DNA of 33,854 nucleotides, from NCBI GenBank assembly GCA_002869015.1, contig PKTT01000013.1, positions 1 through 33,854 on the forward strand. Direction: 5' to 3'. Source of the stretch: Deltaproteobacteria bacterium. GTDB lineage: Bacteria > Desulfobacterota > Deferrisomatia > Deferrisomatales > BM512. The stretch's first letter is position 1; the number at the start of each line of letters is the position of its first letter. This document shows, piece by piece, positions 25,475-33,651 of the stretch. The translations under genes were made by a program, and so were the position numbers. The notes beneath the pieces are model-generated. The model did no database searches and was not told the DNA's origin. It was given only the letters and a program-made list of their open reading frames with translations.

Positions 25475-25720
25475 TCAGTGGAGCGGTCGAACGGGATAAT
25501 CCTGGTAAGCCTCCATCTTTCTGACAGCACGCTTGATCGTAGAAGCAGATGTGCCAAAGCGTTCGGAGAGGTGCCTTATTGTTTCATTGTAACTCTCACC
25601 CCTTCTTCTAAATTCATCGTAAACGATCCAAACTTTTACATCACGAACGGCCCTTTCGCACTCGGCAAACTTCTTGCGTAATATTGGAAAATTTCGAAGC
25701 AGCTTATCCTCTACGATCAT
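25475..25720 (-). CDS. Small helix-turn-helix protein
   Basis: This is an 81-residue, strongly charged protein. The C-terminal half reads as a DNA-binding helix-turn-helix: YNETIRHLSERFGTSASTIK at about 44-63, followed by RAVRKME. The pattern is somewhat like Mor-type phage regulators, but I cannot assign a family. The ATG at 25720 follows AGGGGGAA at good spacing; the frame extends upstream to a TTG with no site. It overlaps the preceding gene by 17 bases, which suggests co-translation in a three-gene minus-strand unit opposite the CI-like repressor. Confidence 0.65.
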   Translation of the reverse strand: MIVEDKLLRNFPILRKKFAECERAVRDVKVWIVYDEFRRRGESYNETIRHLSERFGTSASTIKRAVRKMEAYQDYPVRPLH

Positions 25721-26102
25721 CTTTTCCCCCTGAGCAGACAAAACCCGAAAGCTGACTTAATAGATTAAGCGCTCCTCGGCGGAATCTCTTTTGACCATAA
25801 AGGCGCTGCCGTATGTGGCTAAGGCCCATACCGAGTCTGGCCCCGGCCCGCCTGTGCGTATAGCCTGAGTTTTTAAGCCGCGCCCTTAACCCACGGAGTG
25901 AACCCTCATCAAGGTCTACCTCCTCACCTTCATATTGCATCAACTCTGGGCAACAGTTGTAATTATCCGGGTCCTGATCCCCCATCGCAGGCACTGCCAT
26001 TCCCGACCAGTAATGTACTCCACCATCCCATAACCTGTGGTCTGATAGAGCAGTATATTTTGCCCCGTAAAAGGGCATCCCATTATCCTGCCAACTTCTC
26101 AT
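25704..26102 (-). CDS. Small protein with an XRE-like helix-turn-helix
   Basis: This 132-residue protein has no family I recognise. The N-terminal half is rich in Trp, Tyr and Asp, with a CC pair (NYNCCPELMQYEGEEVDLD). The C-terminal half (about 67-115) resembles an XRE/Cro helix-turn-helix: LRARLKNSGYTHRRAGARLG, then a recognition-helix-like LSHIRQRLYGQKRF. GGGGGGAAGG precedes the ATG. It is the middle gene of the minus-strand unit. DNA binding is inferred from the pattern and should be treated as moderate. Confidence 0.6.
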   Translation of the reverse strand: MRSWQDNGMPFYGAKYTALSDHRLWDGGVHYWSGMAVPAMGDQDPDNYNCCPELMQYEGEEVDLDEGSLRGLRARLKNSGYTHRRAGARLGMGLSHIRQRLYGQKRFRRGALNLLSQLSGFVCSGGKDDRRG

Positions 26103-26132
26103 CCTTCCCCCCTTACCCCTTCTTGCTGAACT

Positions 26133-26417
26133 TTATTTGCGGCCTTCTCCAAAAGCTGCGGACACCCTCTCACTTCCGAAGGTATCGACTAGGCTCTTCA
26201 CCAAGCGCCTTGAGCAATTCGTCCACTCCCCATCAAGCAACACATCCCAGAGGAACCCCCTGCAATCGAGGAGCGCCGCTACCAGCTCCGCCGGCTCGCT
26301 GACAGCCCCACCCTTGCTGTTTGCTACAAGAGGGCAACCAATTGCCTCCCTGCACTCTTTGTAATTTGGAATAGTTAAACGAGGCTTTTCACACGCGGAA
26401 TTGGTCAAAGGCTTCAC
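26133..26417 (-). CDS. Small hypothetical protein, first gene of the phage-like cassette
   Basis: This is a frame of up to 94 residues with no recognised family. It has four cysteines, including CREAIGCPL, and a helical C-terminal half (ELVAALLDCRGFLWDVLLDG, then RLVKSLVDTFGSERVSAAFG). The GTG at 26417 has GAGGG directly against it with no spacing, so a TTG at 26408, seven bases after GAGGGG, may be the true start. It lies 30 bases upstream of the XRE-like gene and about 110 bases downstream of a strong minus-strand promoter. Its position suggests an early or control gene, but this is inference. Confidence 0.5.
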   Translation of the reverse strand: MKPLTNSACEKPRLTIPNYKECREAIGCPLVANSKGGAVSEPAELVAALLDCRGFLWDVLLDGEWTNCSRRLVKSLVDTFGSERVSAAFGEGRK

Positions 26418-26478
26418 CCCTCTGCAGACCGCCTAACCCCCCCGGGCGGCAAAGCCTGCTGACTAGTTTGTGAAATAT

Positions 26479-26507
26479 TTGATTTTTTACGTATTTCCTT
26501 GTATACT
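26479..26507 (+). promoter_or_regulatory. Predicted promoter of the CI-like repressor gene
   Basis: TTGATT (26479-26484), a 17-base spacer and TATACT (26502-26507) predict a rightward start near 26514 and an 80-base leader to the repressor ATG. It faces the leftward promoter at 26534-26562, so each transcript crosses the other start region. Confidence 0.55.
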
Positions 26508-26513
26508 GTTTCT

Positions 26514-26548
26514 ACGAATTTCTATTTTTTAGAATTATATATATTCGT
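26514..26548. promoter_or_regulatory. Operator-like inverted repeats between the two facing promoters
   Basis: ACGAAT (26514-26519) and ATTCGT (26543-26548) form a perfect outer inverted repeat. Inside it TTCTA (26520-26524) and TAGAA (26530-26534) form a second one. The element spans both predicted start points and the leftward -10 box, which is where a repressor would act on both directions. Binding is not shown by sequence alone. Confidence 0.45.
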
Positions 26549-26562
26549 CTTTAACGTACCAA
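26534..26562 (-). promoter_or_regulatory. Predicted leftward promoter of the three small genes
   Basis: On the minus strand TTGGTA (26562-26557), a 17-base spacer and a perfect TATAAT (26539-26534) predict a start near 26527. It drives the unit 26417 to 25475 and faces the repressor promoter, with about 14 bases of overlap between the two starts. Confidence 0.6.
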
Positions 26563-26592
26563 GAAAATAACACCTCTGCCGAGGAGAAAATT

Positions 26593-27081
26593 ATGAAGAG
26601 AGTTCTTGGGGCGAAGGAGGTCTACTCAAACATTCAAAAGTTGAAAGGTTTTACAACAAAGAGGGAGTTGGCAGAGTTTTTTTGTGTAAGCCCTTCGGCC
26701 ATAAGCGATTGGGTAACTAGAAACAACGACACTATTCCAGCAAAAAAAATCGCGGAAGCCAGTCACCGCCACAACTTGAGATGGCAGTGGCTTAGCTATG
26801 GGGAGTTACCCCCTTACGAGGAAAAAATTGTCGAGAAGAGGACTGGTATCGAGCTGGACCCCGTCGAAGTTGAGTTGCTCGGAAGGATAAAGAAATCTCC
26901 CGTCTTTCGGCAAGCTGTAGAGCGAATGATGGGGCTTGATGAGCATTGCATAAAGCTGGTGGCATCAGTTGCCGAGTCCATGGGTGAAAAAGCACGTGAA
27001 GCCGAAGTGAAAAACCCTGGACCTGACTCGCGGGTGGTAAGAGAGAAAAGGAGCATAACCCCTTTCGGCAACCACTGGTAA
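26593..27081 (+). CDS. Phage CI-type repressor-like transcriptional regulator
   Basis: The 162-residue protein has an N-terminal helix-turn-helix of the bacteriophage CI repressor type: TTKRELAEFFCVSPSAISDW at about 21-40, then IPAKKIAEASHRHNLRWQWL, which is the usual continuation of the family (a helix ending in the W-L-x-x-G-E motif, here WLSYGELPPY). It lacks the S24 peptidase domain of self-cleaving repressors; the C-terminal half is helical and charged. GAGGAG precedes the ATG by six bases. It is divergent from the three small genes, with facing promoters between, which is the layout of a phage lysogeny switch. It could also be a domesticated regulator. Confidence 0.8.
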   Translation: MKRVLGAKEVYSNIQKLKGFTTKRELAEFFCVSPSAISDWVTRNNDTIPAKKIAEASHRHNLRWQWLSYGELPPYEEKIVEKRTGIELDPVEVELLGRIKKSPVFRQAVERMMGLDEHCIKLVASVAESMGEKAREAEVKNPGPDSRVVREKRSITPFGNHW

Positions 27082-27190
27082 GGCTCTTTTCTCAAATCGG
27101 CTCTCTTCATGGCGTTGACAAGGGCTTTCTACCGTGACAAGCTCAAGAACAGCAATATTTAAATCACTTACGGTTACAAAGAGGTATGAG

Positions 27191-28438
27191 ATGGCCAAAC
27201 TGGAGCAGCGGCATATAAAATACCCTTTATTGGCGGCAGTCGTCGCCCTGCTCATCCTCCTTACAGCATGCACAGACCAACCATCCAAAACAGTTAATGA
27301 GAGGGCTGAGGCGCTTGCCGCAGAAAATAGCTTTGAAAAAGCCGCTGAGCTTTTGCGAAACTCTCCCGCCTTCGCTACCTCGGATGAACTACTGGCGCAG
27401 TATGTAGATATAGTTACAGGCAACTATATCTTCACTCCAAATTTCAGGGATTTTCTTCTCGCTGACCTAAAACCCGGAGACGATATTGCGTCCGCCCGCA
27501 CCGCCGCAAACCCTGCTGCTCCAAATGAGGTAGGCGTTGAGAAGCTAATTACCTCTCGACTGTCCATTAGACCTGATTCACCCTACGTCAATTTCGCGGC
27601 GGGGCTCCTCGTTTCACGCGGCTCCGAGTGTGGATGCGCAAACTTTGAGGCGTTGCCGTCAACGCGTGGGGCTGAGGTAACCTACTTTGAAAAAGCCTAC
27701 AACGGCGGCATTTACGATTATTGGTCCCTATTTCGCCTTGGCCTTGCAAATCAGATGATTGGCGACGAAACGGGCACTGTCAAGGCGCTCTATTTTTACA
27801 AAAAGTCACTTGAACTCAAAGATGACTTCCTCCCCCTGCGCTACAATATGGGCGTACTCTCCCTAATGACTGGGCAGCTATCCCGCGCTGAGGAGCATGC
27901 CCGTGCTGCGCTGGGGAAATACGGGGTTCCGGGGAAAGACGCGGATACATACTATCTGATGGCGCGGATAAAGGAAGCAGCGGGCGACGATGTCGAGACA
28001 GACGCTATGTATAGGAAAGCGCTCGAACTGTCCCCAGCTCACACCTATGCCTTCTCTTCATACTTAAACTTCCTAAGAAACGCTAAAAGGTTCTCAAGCT
28101 ATGAGGAGGAAGTTTTAAATGGACTCGGCTCGCCACCCTCTTTATCTCCCCTCTTCCCCGCGTACCTAGACTTTCTAACGGGAGCAGGAATAGAAGGGAT
28201 AGACAGGGGTATTATTAAAAAGCTTATCGAGAAAAACTACAAAGATCCATACGAGTGCGCAGCTACGCTCTCAAACCTTGGAAGGGCAGCAGAGTCGAGG
28301 GCAGAGTACGCAATTGCTCTGGCTTGTTACGAGCGTGCGCTGGAGGGTCTGGAGAGCTCTCCCGCGGCAGGGGAAAACATGGTTGAAGACATGCGCGCCC
28401 TTGTTGAAGAAACTCGGGCCAAAGCATACGCTGAATAG
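27191..28438 (+). CDS. TPR-like lipoprotein
   Basis: From the ATG at 27191 the protein has 415 residues. A short cytoplasmic start and a hydrophobic stretch (13-24) lead to the lipobox LLTAC, with Cys27 as the lipidation site. The remainder is helical with tetratricopeptide-like pairs, for example ALYFYKKSLELKDDFLPLRY followed by NMGVLSL, then ADTYYLMARIKEAAGDDVET and AMYRKALELSPAHTYAF, and a last unit AIALACYERALEGLE. AAGAGG supports this start; a GTG 19 codons upstream would spoil the signal. It is probably an envelope-anchored scaffold or assembly factor. The role is unknown and the gene appears monocistronic. Confidence 0.8.
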   Translation: MAKLEQRHIKYPLLAAVVALLILLTACTDQPSKTVNERAEALAAENSFEKAAELLRNSPAFATSDELLAQYVDIVTGNYIFTPNFRDFLLADLKPGDDIASARTAANPAAPNEVGVEKLITSRLSIRPDSPYVNFAAGLLVSRGSECGCANFEALPSTRGAEVTYFEKAYNGGIYDYWSLFRLGLANQMIGDETGTVKALYFYKKSLELKDDFLPLRYNMGVLSLMTGQLSRAEEHARAALGKYGVPGKDADTYYLMARIKEAAGDDVETDAMYRKALELSPAHTYAFSSYLNFLRNAKRFSSYEEEVLNGLGSPPSLSPLFPAYLDFLTGAGIEGIDRGIIKKLIEKNYKDPYECAATLSNLGRAAESRAEYAIALACYERALEGLESSPAAGENMVEDMRALVEETRAKAYAE

Positions 28439-28450
28439 CTTCAATAAAAA

Positions 28451-28476
28451 AGGCGGCCTCGAAGGCCGCCCTCTTT
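28451..28476. terminator. Bidirectional terminator between the lipoprotein and glutamate synthase genes
   Basis: GGCGGCCT (28452-28459) pairs perfectly with AGGCCGCC (28463-28470) around a CGA loop. It is flanked by AAAAAA on the left and CTCTTTT on the right, so it can end the rightward lipoprotein transcript and the leftward glutamate synthase transcript. Confidence 0.9.
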
Positions 28477-28505
28477 TATCTTAATTTATACACCGCTTAT
28501 AGCAT

Positions 28506-30839
28506 CTAGCCGGCAGCCGATAGCTCCCAGATACCACAGGGGCAGACCCCCGCGCAGAATCCACAACCTATGCATTTGTCCGAATCGACCACGTACTCAT
28601 AAGTTCCATTGTCGTGTTCTACACGGCTTATTGCGTTCCAGTAGCAGCTATGCTCACAGATGTGGCAATCACGGCAGGAGCCGCAGCTCATGCACTTACC
28701 ACCCTCGGTGGAGCAGCTCACTGCGCCACCCTCACGCTCACGGTCAAACCACTCAAAGGAGAGCTTTTCGTAGGGCACTATCGTGCGCTTGTCGTCCTCA
28801 TACTCAGTCTTTGTTATAAGCGAGTGGACGTACTCAGCAACCCTAACGCCATCTCCGATGGCGTTTGTGATGAGGCCAGGTTTTGTAACGTCGCCGATTG
28901 CGAAGACCTTGGGGTCGTTGGACTGCCCAACGGAATCTACCCTAATGTGCCCTCGGTCGAGGTCAACCTCCTTGGGCAGGTATTCGAGTTCGGGGGTCTC
29001 ACCGATTGAGATTATCGCAAGGTCCGCATCAAGGTATGTGCCATCGGTGAAGTGAATTTTCTTCTCTTCAAAATCATAATGGTCGGTAAATTTGGGGTAC
29101 TGGATCGTCGCGCCCCTCGCCGCCGCCATCTTCTGCTCCTTGCCGAAGGAGGCAGGCTTCTGTATATCAACCGCCACCACCTCTGCGGCGCCGCAGTTGA
29201 AGGCTTCCACGCAGATGTCCATACCCACATTACCGGCGCCAATGACGACCACCTTCTTACCGGAGAGGTCGCGCTCTATGCCGGCGGTAATCTCTTTTAA
29301 GAAGACTATGCCGGGAAGCACATGCTCGTAACCGGGGAAGGGAATGGTTCGCGGAGAGTGGCTGCCCGTGGCCAGGATAACCGCGTCGGACTCATCATGA
29401 ATTTTATGGTAGAGGTCTGCATCAACCTTTGTTGAAAGGTGTATGTCAACCCCCAGCTCCTTGAAGCGCGAAAGCTCTTTGGAGAGCACCTCGCCGGGCA
29501 GGCGGTCCTCGGGAATGCAGTAATGTATCTTGCCGCCGAGGTTGTCCTCACCCTCGTAAAGAGAGACGTTGTAACCCTTGAGGGCCAACTGGTAGGCCGC
29601 GGAGAGGCCGGCAGGGCCGCCGCCGACCACGGAGACCTTCTCATTTCGCGCCTTCTCTTTAGCGGGCGCGGGGCGGTCTATAGAGAGCCTCCCAAGGAGG
29701 GTCACGTCAACGGGGTCGCTGAGGAATATCGAGCGGGTACATGACTCCATACAGAGGTTGGGGCATACGTAGCCGCAGACGGTGCCGGGGAAGGGAGAGT
29801 ACCTTAAAACCAGATCCAGCGCCGCATCCTCCTTTCCCTCCCTGATGAGCTTGGTGCGCTCATGGGTTGGGATACCGGTGGGGCAGTTGTATGCGCAAGG
29901 AGGCGCATAGCGGTCGTTATCCCAAGAGGGTACGAACCGGCGGTTCTCCCCGGTAACGACATAGGGGATGATGGTGTGGTCAATGTCAAGGTAATCGGCG
30001 AAGATGCCGCCTTTGCCCACTCCAGGCTCCCACGTGCCCTGGCGGAAAGCCTCCATCGAGAGGCGTTTAGCGCCCTTTGACACTCTCTCCTGGGGTGTGA
30101 GCGAGACTATCTTCTTCCAATCCTCTTTGGATTTTGTCAGCTCCTCGAGATAACCGGCGCGGTCTATTGCTTCGAGGTAGGCAGGGAAGTTGGAGGTTAG
30201 CCACTCCCAGTCGGCATCAGTAAGCTCAGCGATTCTAGCGTCCTTCTCGCTGACGCCCTCGACAGGGCCCCTGAAATAAATTGTGCCGCCTACCATACCC
30301 ACGCAGGAGCGGTAGCCAAGAATGTTTTCAGGGTTCCTCGGATCCACGCCACAAACTACCGCAATACCTCCGGCCTTGAACTCTGCGAAGGAGTCGCCAA
30401 CGTCACGAAAATACCATGACTCCACCGGCGCAAAGCGTGGATTGAACTTTGTGAGGGTGTCGCAGCGAGCGCCGCCGCCGCCCTGGACATAAAGTTTGCC
30501 CTGGGCTCCAGCGTTGTGCGCTCCATTTGAGACATCGCCAAGGACGGTGATCTCTGCGCCGCAGTTAACCCAGCCCACGTCATCGGATGCGGAGGTGTTT
30601 ACGACAATCTTCGTCCCCAACATACCCATGCCGCCAAGGCGCTGACCAGGGTAGCCATTGACCTCTAGGGTCACGCCCTCCTCGGAGGGCCATATACGCC
30701 CGCCGATTCCATGCTGCCCATCGGCGTCAATGGTAAGGTGCTTTTCGCCACCTTTCACCGCTGCCTGTATACGAGCGTCCATCTCCTTGGAGGGGACGCG
30801 ACCTTTCTCATCTCTACCTGATATTTCAAACGACCGCAT
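28506..30839 (-). CDS. gltD: Glutamate synthase: GXGXG domain fused to FAD/NAD(P) subunit with C-terminal ferredoxins
   Basis: This subunit feeds electrons into glutamate synthase. The domain order in the 777-residue protein is: a GXGXG structural domain (about 35-200, with repeats such as GYPGQRLGGMG and GAHNAGAQGKLYVQGGGG), a GltD-type cysteine region (CAYNCPTGIP, then CGYVCPNLCMESC), an FAD-binding motif (VSVVGGGPAGLSAAYQLA), an NAD(P)-binding motif (KVVVIGAGNVGMDICVEA), the FAD closing motif FAIGDV, and two C-terminal iron-sulfur motifs (CMSCGSCRDCHICEHSC and CIGCGFCAGVCPCG). In classic bacterial enzymes the GXGXG domain ends the large subunit; here it sits on the small-subunit side. AGGAG precedes the ATG. 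The stop is TAG. Ferredoxin or NADPH could be the donor. Confidence 0.9.
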   Translation of the reverse strand: MRSFEISGRDEKGRVPSKEMDARIQAAVKGGEKHLTIDADGQHGIGGRIWPSEEGVTLEVNGYPGQRLGGMGMLGTKIVVNTSASDDVGWVNCGAEITVLGDVSNGAHNAGAQGKLYVQGGGGARCDTLTKFNPRFAPVESWYFRDVGDSFAEFKAGGIAVVCGVDPRNPENILGYRSCVGMVGGTIYFRGPVEGVSEKDARIAELTDADWEWLTSNFPAYLEAIDRAGYLEELTKSKEDWKKIVSLTPQERVSKGAKRLSMEAFRQGTWEPGVGKGGIFADYLDIDHTIIPYVVTGENRRFVPSWDNDRYAPPCAYNCPTGIPTHERTKLIREGKEDAALDLVLRYSPFPGTVCGYVCPNLCMESCTRSIFLSDPVDVTLLGRLSIDRPAPAKEKARNEKVSVVGGGPAGLSAAYQLALKGYNVSLYEGEDNLGGKIHYCIPEDRLPGEVLSKELSRFKELGVDIHLSTKVDADLYHKIHDESDAVILATGSHSPRTIPFPGYEHVLPGIVFLKEITAGIERDLSGKKVVVIGAGNVGMDICVEAFNCGAAEVVAVDIQKPASFGKEQKMAAARGATIQYPKFTDHYDFEEKKIHFTDGTYLDADLAIISIGETPELEYLPKEVDLDRGHIRVDSVGQSNDPKVFAIGDVTKPGLITNAIGDGVRVAEYVHSLITKTEYEDDKRTIVPYEKLSFEWFDREREGGAVSCSTEGGKCMSCGSCRDCHICEHSCYWNAISRVEHDNGTYEYVVDSDKCIGCGFCAGVCPCGIWELSAAG

Positions 30840-30849
30840 AACGATTCTC

Positions 30850-32505
30850 CTAGCAGGCGTAGTTTATTTCGAGGCGCTTCGCCACGGCGGCGTCGCTCAC
30901 GGAGAGTCCATCGGACATACCAATCGGCAGCTCTGTAGAGCGACCCATCGGAGCGAAAATCTTCTTTAGCTCTTTGTCCGCAGCAACGAATACATCTACC
31001 ACCCGCTGGGCGACCATGTCGGGGTCTAGGCGGCGGAAGATGCGTGGGTCCTGAGTTGTTATCCCCTTGGGGCACTTGCCGGTGTTGCAGATGTTGCAGC
31101 GGTTGTGCTCATCGCCAAGGCAGCCGGCCGCAGCCTGCATAATATACTTGCCGCAATCAACACCGGACGCGCCGAGCATTATGAGCGCTGCGGCATTTGC
31201 GGCGAGATTCCCCTGCTTGCCGACGCCGCCCGCCGCGAAGAGCGGTAATTCGTTTTGTGCGCCGATTTTAACAAGGTTGAGGTAACACTCCCTCAGGTTC
31301 GAGGCGATTGGGTGGCCCATCTTATCAAGGGAGACATTATACGCCGCACCTGTACCGCCATCTTCGCCGTCAATGCCCAGAGCCGCAGCGAAGGGGTTTC
31401 TGGCCAGGTTGTTTAAAACAGCCAGCGCCGTGCGGGTTCCCGATATCTTCGGGTATACGGGCACGCGGAAATTCCACGCCATACTCATCGCGGTGACCAT
31501 CTTCGCGACAGCCTCCTCAATTGAGTATTTGGTCTGATGCGTCGGCGGCGAGGCAAGGTCAACAAACTCCGGCACGCCGCGAATCTTGGCTATGTGCTTC
31601 AAAACCTTGGAGGCCATCAGGAGGCCGCCGTCACCGGGCTTGGCGCCCTGCCCGTATTTGATCTCAATACCCGCCGGGTCGCACTGCATATCGGGGATTG
31701 CATGCACAATCTCATCCCACCCGAAATAACCCGAGGCTATCTGTAGAATGAAATATTTAAGAAATGGCGATTTGAGAAGCCTCGGCGGCATCCCTCCCTC
31801 GCCTGTGCACATAACGACAGGGATATTCTCTACCTCGTTGAGGTAGGCGATGCCCATCGCGAGCCCCTCCCACATGTGGGGCGAGAGGGCGCCTACGCTC
31901 ATGCCGCCTATACGTATGGGGAAAATCTCTCTCACCGGGGGGATAAAGGGCATCCCTTCGGGCAAGAGGAGACCTCCGTCAACCTTTAACGGCAGCTTCT
32001 CCGGTGGTAGATTCCTGCCGAGGTAGGTCCTTACGCGGAATTCATGGCGGCCCGCGTCCAGGGCCGGGTCGGTTAGCATTGAAATGCGTGTAAACTTCAG
32101 CTGGTCGAGCACCGAAGCGCCGGTTTCATTCCTTCTGCCGCCGCGCTTATAGGGCTCACCTCCCTGATTCATGTGCCACGCAAACTTATTTCGCGGATTG
32201 AATACGGGGACAATAGCGTCGTTGGGGCAAACCTGCCTACAGGTCGCGCAACCTATGCAGCGCCTGTTGATATCTACGACCTGTTTAATGCAGGAGCCGA
32301 CCTTCCTCACAGTGGTAGGCAGCGGTGTGGAACCTGTTGACTCCACGACACGCCGTTCATAGACGCCGGGCTCAATCGCCTGCACTGGGCAGATGGATGT
32401 ACACCTGCCGCAGCGGGTGCAAGCGGCGTCATTCCACTGAATTACGTAGGGGAGATCGCTTAACCCAAGCTGATGGTTGACGTCGAGCCGTTCAGCTGAT
32501 TCCAT
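30850..32505 (-). CDS. gltB: Glutamate synthase FMN-binding (synthase) subunit with N-terminal ferredoxins
   Basis: This is the catalytic synthase domain that combines ammonia with 2-oxoglutarate on FMN. The 551-residue protein begins with two [4Fe-4S] motifs (CTRCGRCTSICP and CIGCATCRQVCP). The synthase barrel follows: GEGGMPP, IKYGQGAKPGDGG, GIDGEDGGTGAAYN, and the 3Fe-4S segment CNICNTGKCPKGITTQDP. It lacks the amidotransferase and GXGXG domains, which are in the neighbouring genes, so the layout is archaeal-like. AAGGAG sits eight bases before the ATG. The start overlaps the amidotransferase gene by 46 bases. The stop is TAG, with ten bases to the next gene. Confidence 0.92.
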   Translation of the reverse strand: MESAERLDVNHQLGLSDLPYVIQWNDAACTRCGRCTSICPVQAIEPGVYERRVVESTGSTPLPTTVRKVGSCIKQVVDINRRCIGCATCRQVCPNDAIVPVFNPRNKFAWHMNQGGEPYKRGGRRNETGASVLDQLKFTRISMLTDPALDAGRHEFRVRTYLGRNLPPEKLPLKVDGGLLLPEGMPFIPPVREIFPIRIGGMSVGALSPHMWEGLAMGIAYLNEVENIPVVMCTGEGGMPPRLLKSPFLKYFILQIASGYFGWDEIVHAIPDMQCDPAGIEIKYGQGAKPGDGGLLMASKVLKHIAKIRGVPEFVDLASPPTHQTKYSIEEAVAKMVTAMSMAWNFRVPVYPKISGTRTALAVLNNLARNPFAAALGIDGEDGGTGAAYNVSLDKMGHPIASNLRECYLNLVKIGAQNELPLFAAGGVGKQGNLAANAAALIMLGASGVDCGKYIMQAAAGCLGDEHNRCNICNTGKCPKGITTQDPRIFRRLDPDMVAQRVVDVFVAADKELKKIFAPMGRSTELPIGMSDGLSVSDAAVAKRLEINYAC

Positions 32506-33599
32506 ACCTCTATCTCCTTGGCACCCGGCCTTACCATCACCAGGTCATATTTCATCGGAAAAACATCGTTACTTGTATCGCGGCCGGGAACGGCCTCGCT
32601 AAGCCCGCAAACCTCGCTCATGAAACCAACGCGTCCATTTACGCCGCCCACAACTCCGGGGCGCAGCTTCTTTGCGTCCTGCGTCATGAATACCGTGCCG
32701 TCAATATCGCAGCCGATAACGCAGTTGGGGCCATCGATGGTGAGCATACGGAGGGAGCGCTTCATAAGCTCTAGGGTAGAGGCTTCGGGGCGTCTCGCCA
32801 TCTCTTCACCCTTAAGTGGGGTGATGACATCCTTATAATAGTTAAGGGGGTAGCCCAGCTTTTTCCTTGTGTAGTGTAGGATGTGCGCAAACACCTCGCT
32901 GTCGGAGTTATACCCGACGTACCCTTCCACGCCGCGCGAACCCAAATACTCGCGGATTGGAATAAAGGCGGTGTTCTCCCCGTTGGTCATCGTGAAGTAC
33001 CCCTGGATAAAGAAGGGGTGGCACGCGTAAAGATTGATTGCGTAGTTTGTGTTCTGGCGGCCCTGCGCGAAAACGGTCTTCGCGGTTATGGGGTTTTTGT
33101 CAAGACCGAAGAACTCACCGACCTCCAGAGGGTCGCCAACCTCTTTGAGGGTCACGACGTCAGGCCAAAAAGAGAAGACCGTGATAGACTTGTCCGCCTC
33201 ACCCAGCGCGCGTAGCTCCAAGCGCGTGCGGGTTAGGAGCAAAGCCTTCTCCTCGCTTGACGCATCCTCATAGCTCTCCGGATATTCATAGAGGTTTACG
33301 AGGTATTTATCACGCTTTTGTATCTTCATGCCGGGAGTCACCTTGAGGCGGGGTTCCCAGCGATGCTTGACACGAAAGCCCTTATCGACCATGTAATCCT
33401 GAAGGGTGTGGTAGCCATCGTGGGTCGTAATGGCCGAGAGTACAGGGTACTCCTTCAGGGATTCAAACTCGCCACCGAGATCGCGCATGATGAGGCCAAG
33501 GCCCGAACCATCGTGCCCCTCCTTCATCGTCTCAAGGGCGAGGATCGGCTCCATTGGGGAGATATACTCCGCCGAAACCAGCGCACTCAATCGACACAT
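32460..33599 (-). CDS. Glutamate synthase class II glutamine amidotransferase subunit
   Basis: This releases ammonia from glutamine for the synthase subunit. The 379-residue protein starts MCRLSAL, giving a mature N-terminal Cys nucleophile after Met removal, as in all class II amidotransferases. It also shows HDGSGLGL, TNGENTAF (the NGE oxyanion region) and YNSDSEVFAHIL, which matches the SDSE region of GltB. It is a separate gene where most bacteria have a single 1500-residue GltB. AAGGAG lies six bases before the ATG. It is the first gene of the operon and sits directly behind a sigma-54 promoter. Confidence 0.9.
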   Translation of the reverse strand: MCRLSALVSAEYISPMEPILALETMKEGHDGSGLGLIMRDLGGEFESLKEYPVLSAITTHDGYHTLQDYMVDKGFRVKHRWEPRLKVTPGMKIQKRDKYLVNLYEYPESYEDASSEEKALLLTRTRLELRALGEADKSITVFSFWPDVVTLKEVGDPLEVGEFFGLDKNPITAKTVFAQGRQNTNYAINLYACHPFFIQGYFTMTNGENTAFIPIREYLGSRGVEGYVGYNSDSEVFAHILHYTRKKLGYPLNYYKDVITPLKGEEMARRPEASTLELMKRSLRMLTIDGPNCVIGCDIDGTVFMTQDAKKLRPGVVGGVNGRVGFMSEVCGLSEAVPGRDTSNDVFPMKYDLVMVRPGAKEIEVWNQLNGSTSTISLG

Positions 33600-33651
33600 T
33601 TAAAACTCCTTACAGAAAAAAATTTCCCAATCAAGCGGGAAGAAGATAATT

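Noticed and set aside
25475-27081. Toxin-antitoxin or defence island
   Set aside because: The small proteins look like DNA-binding regulators or unknowns. No nuclease, toxin fold or known defence domain could be recognised.
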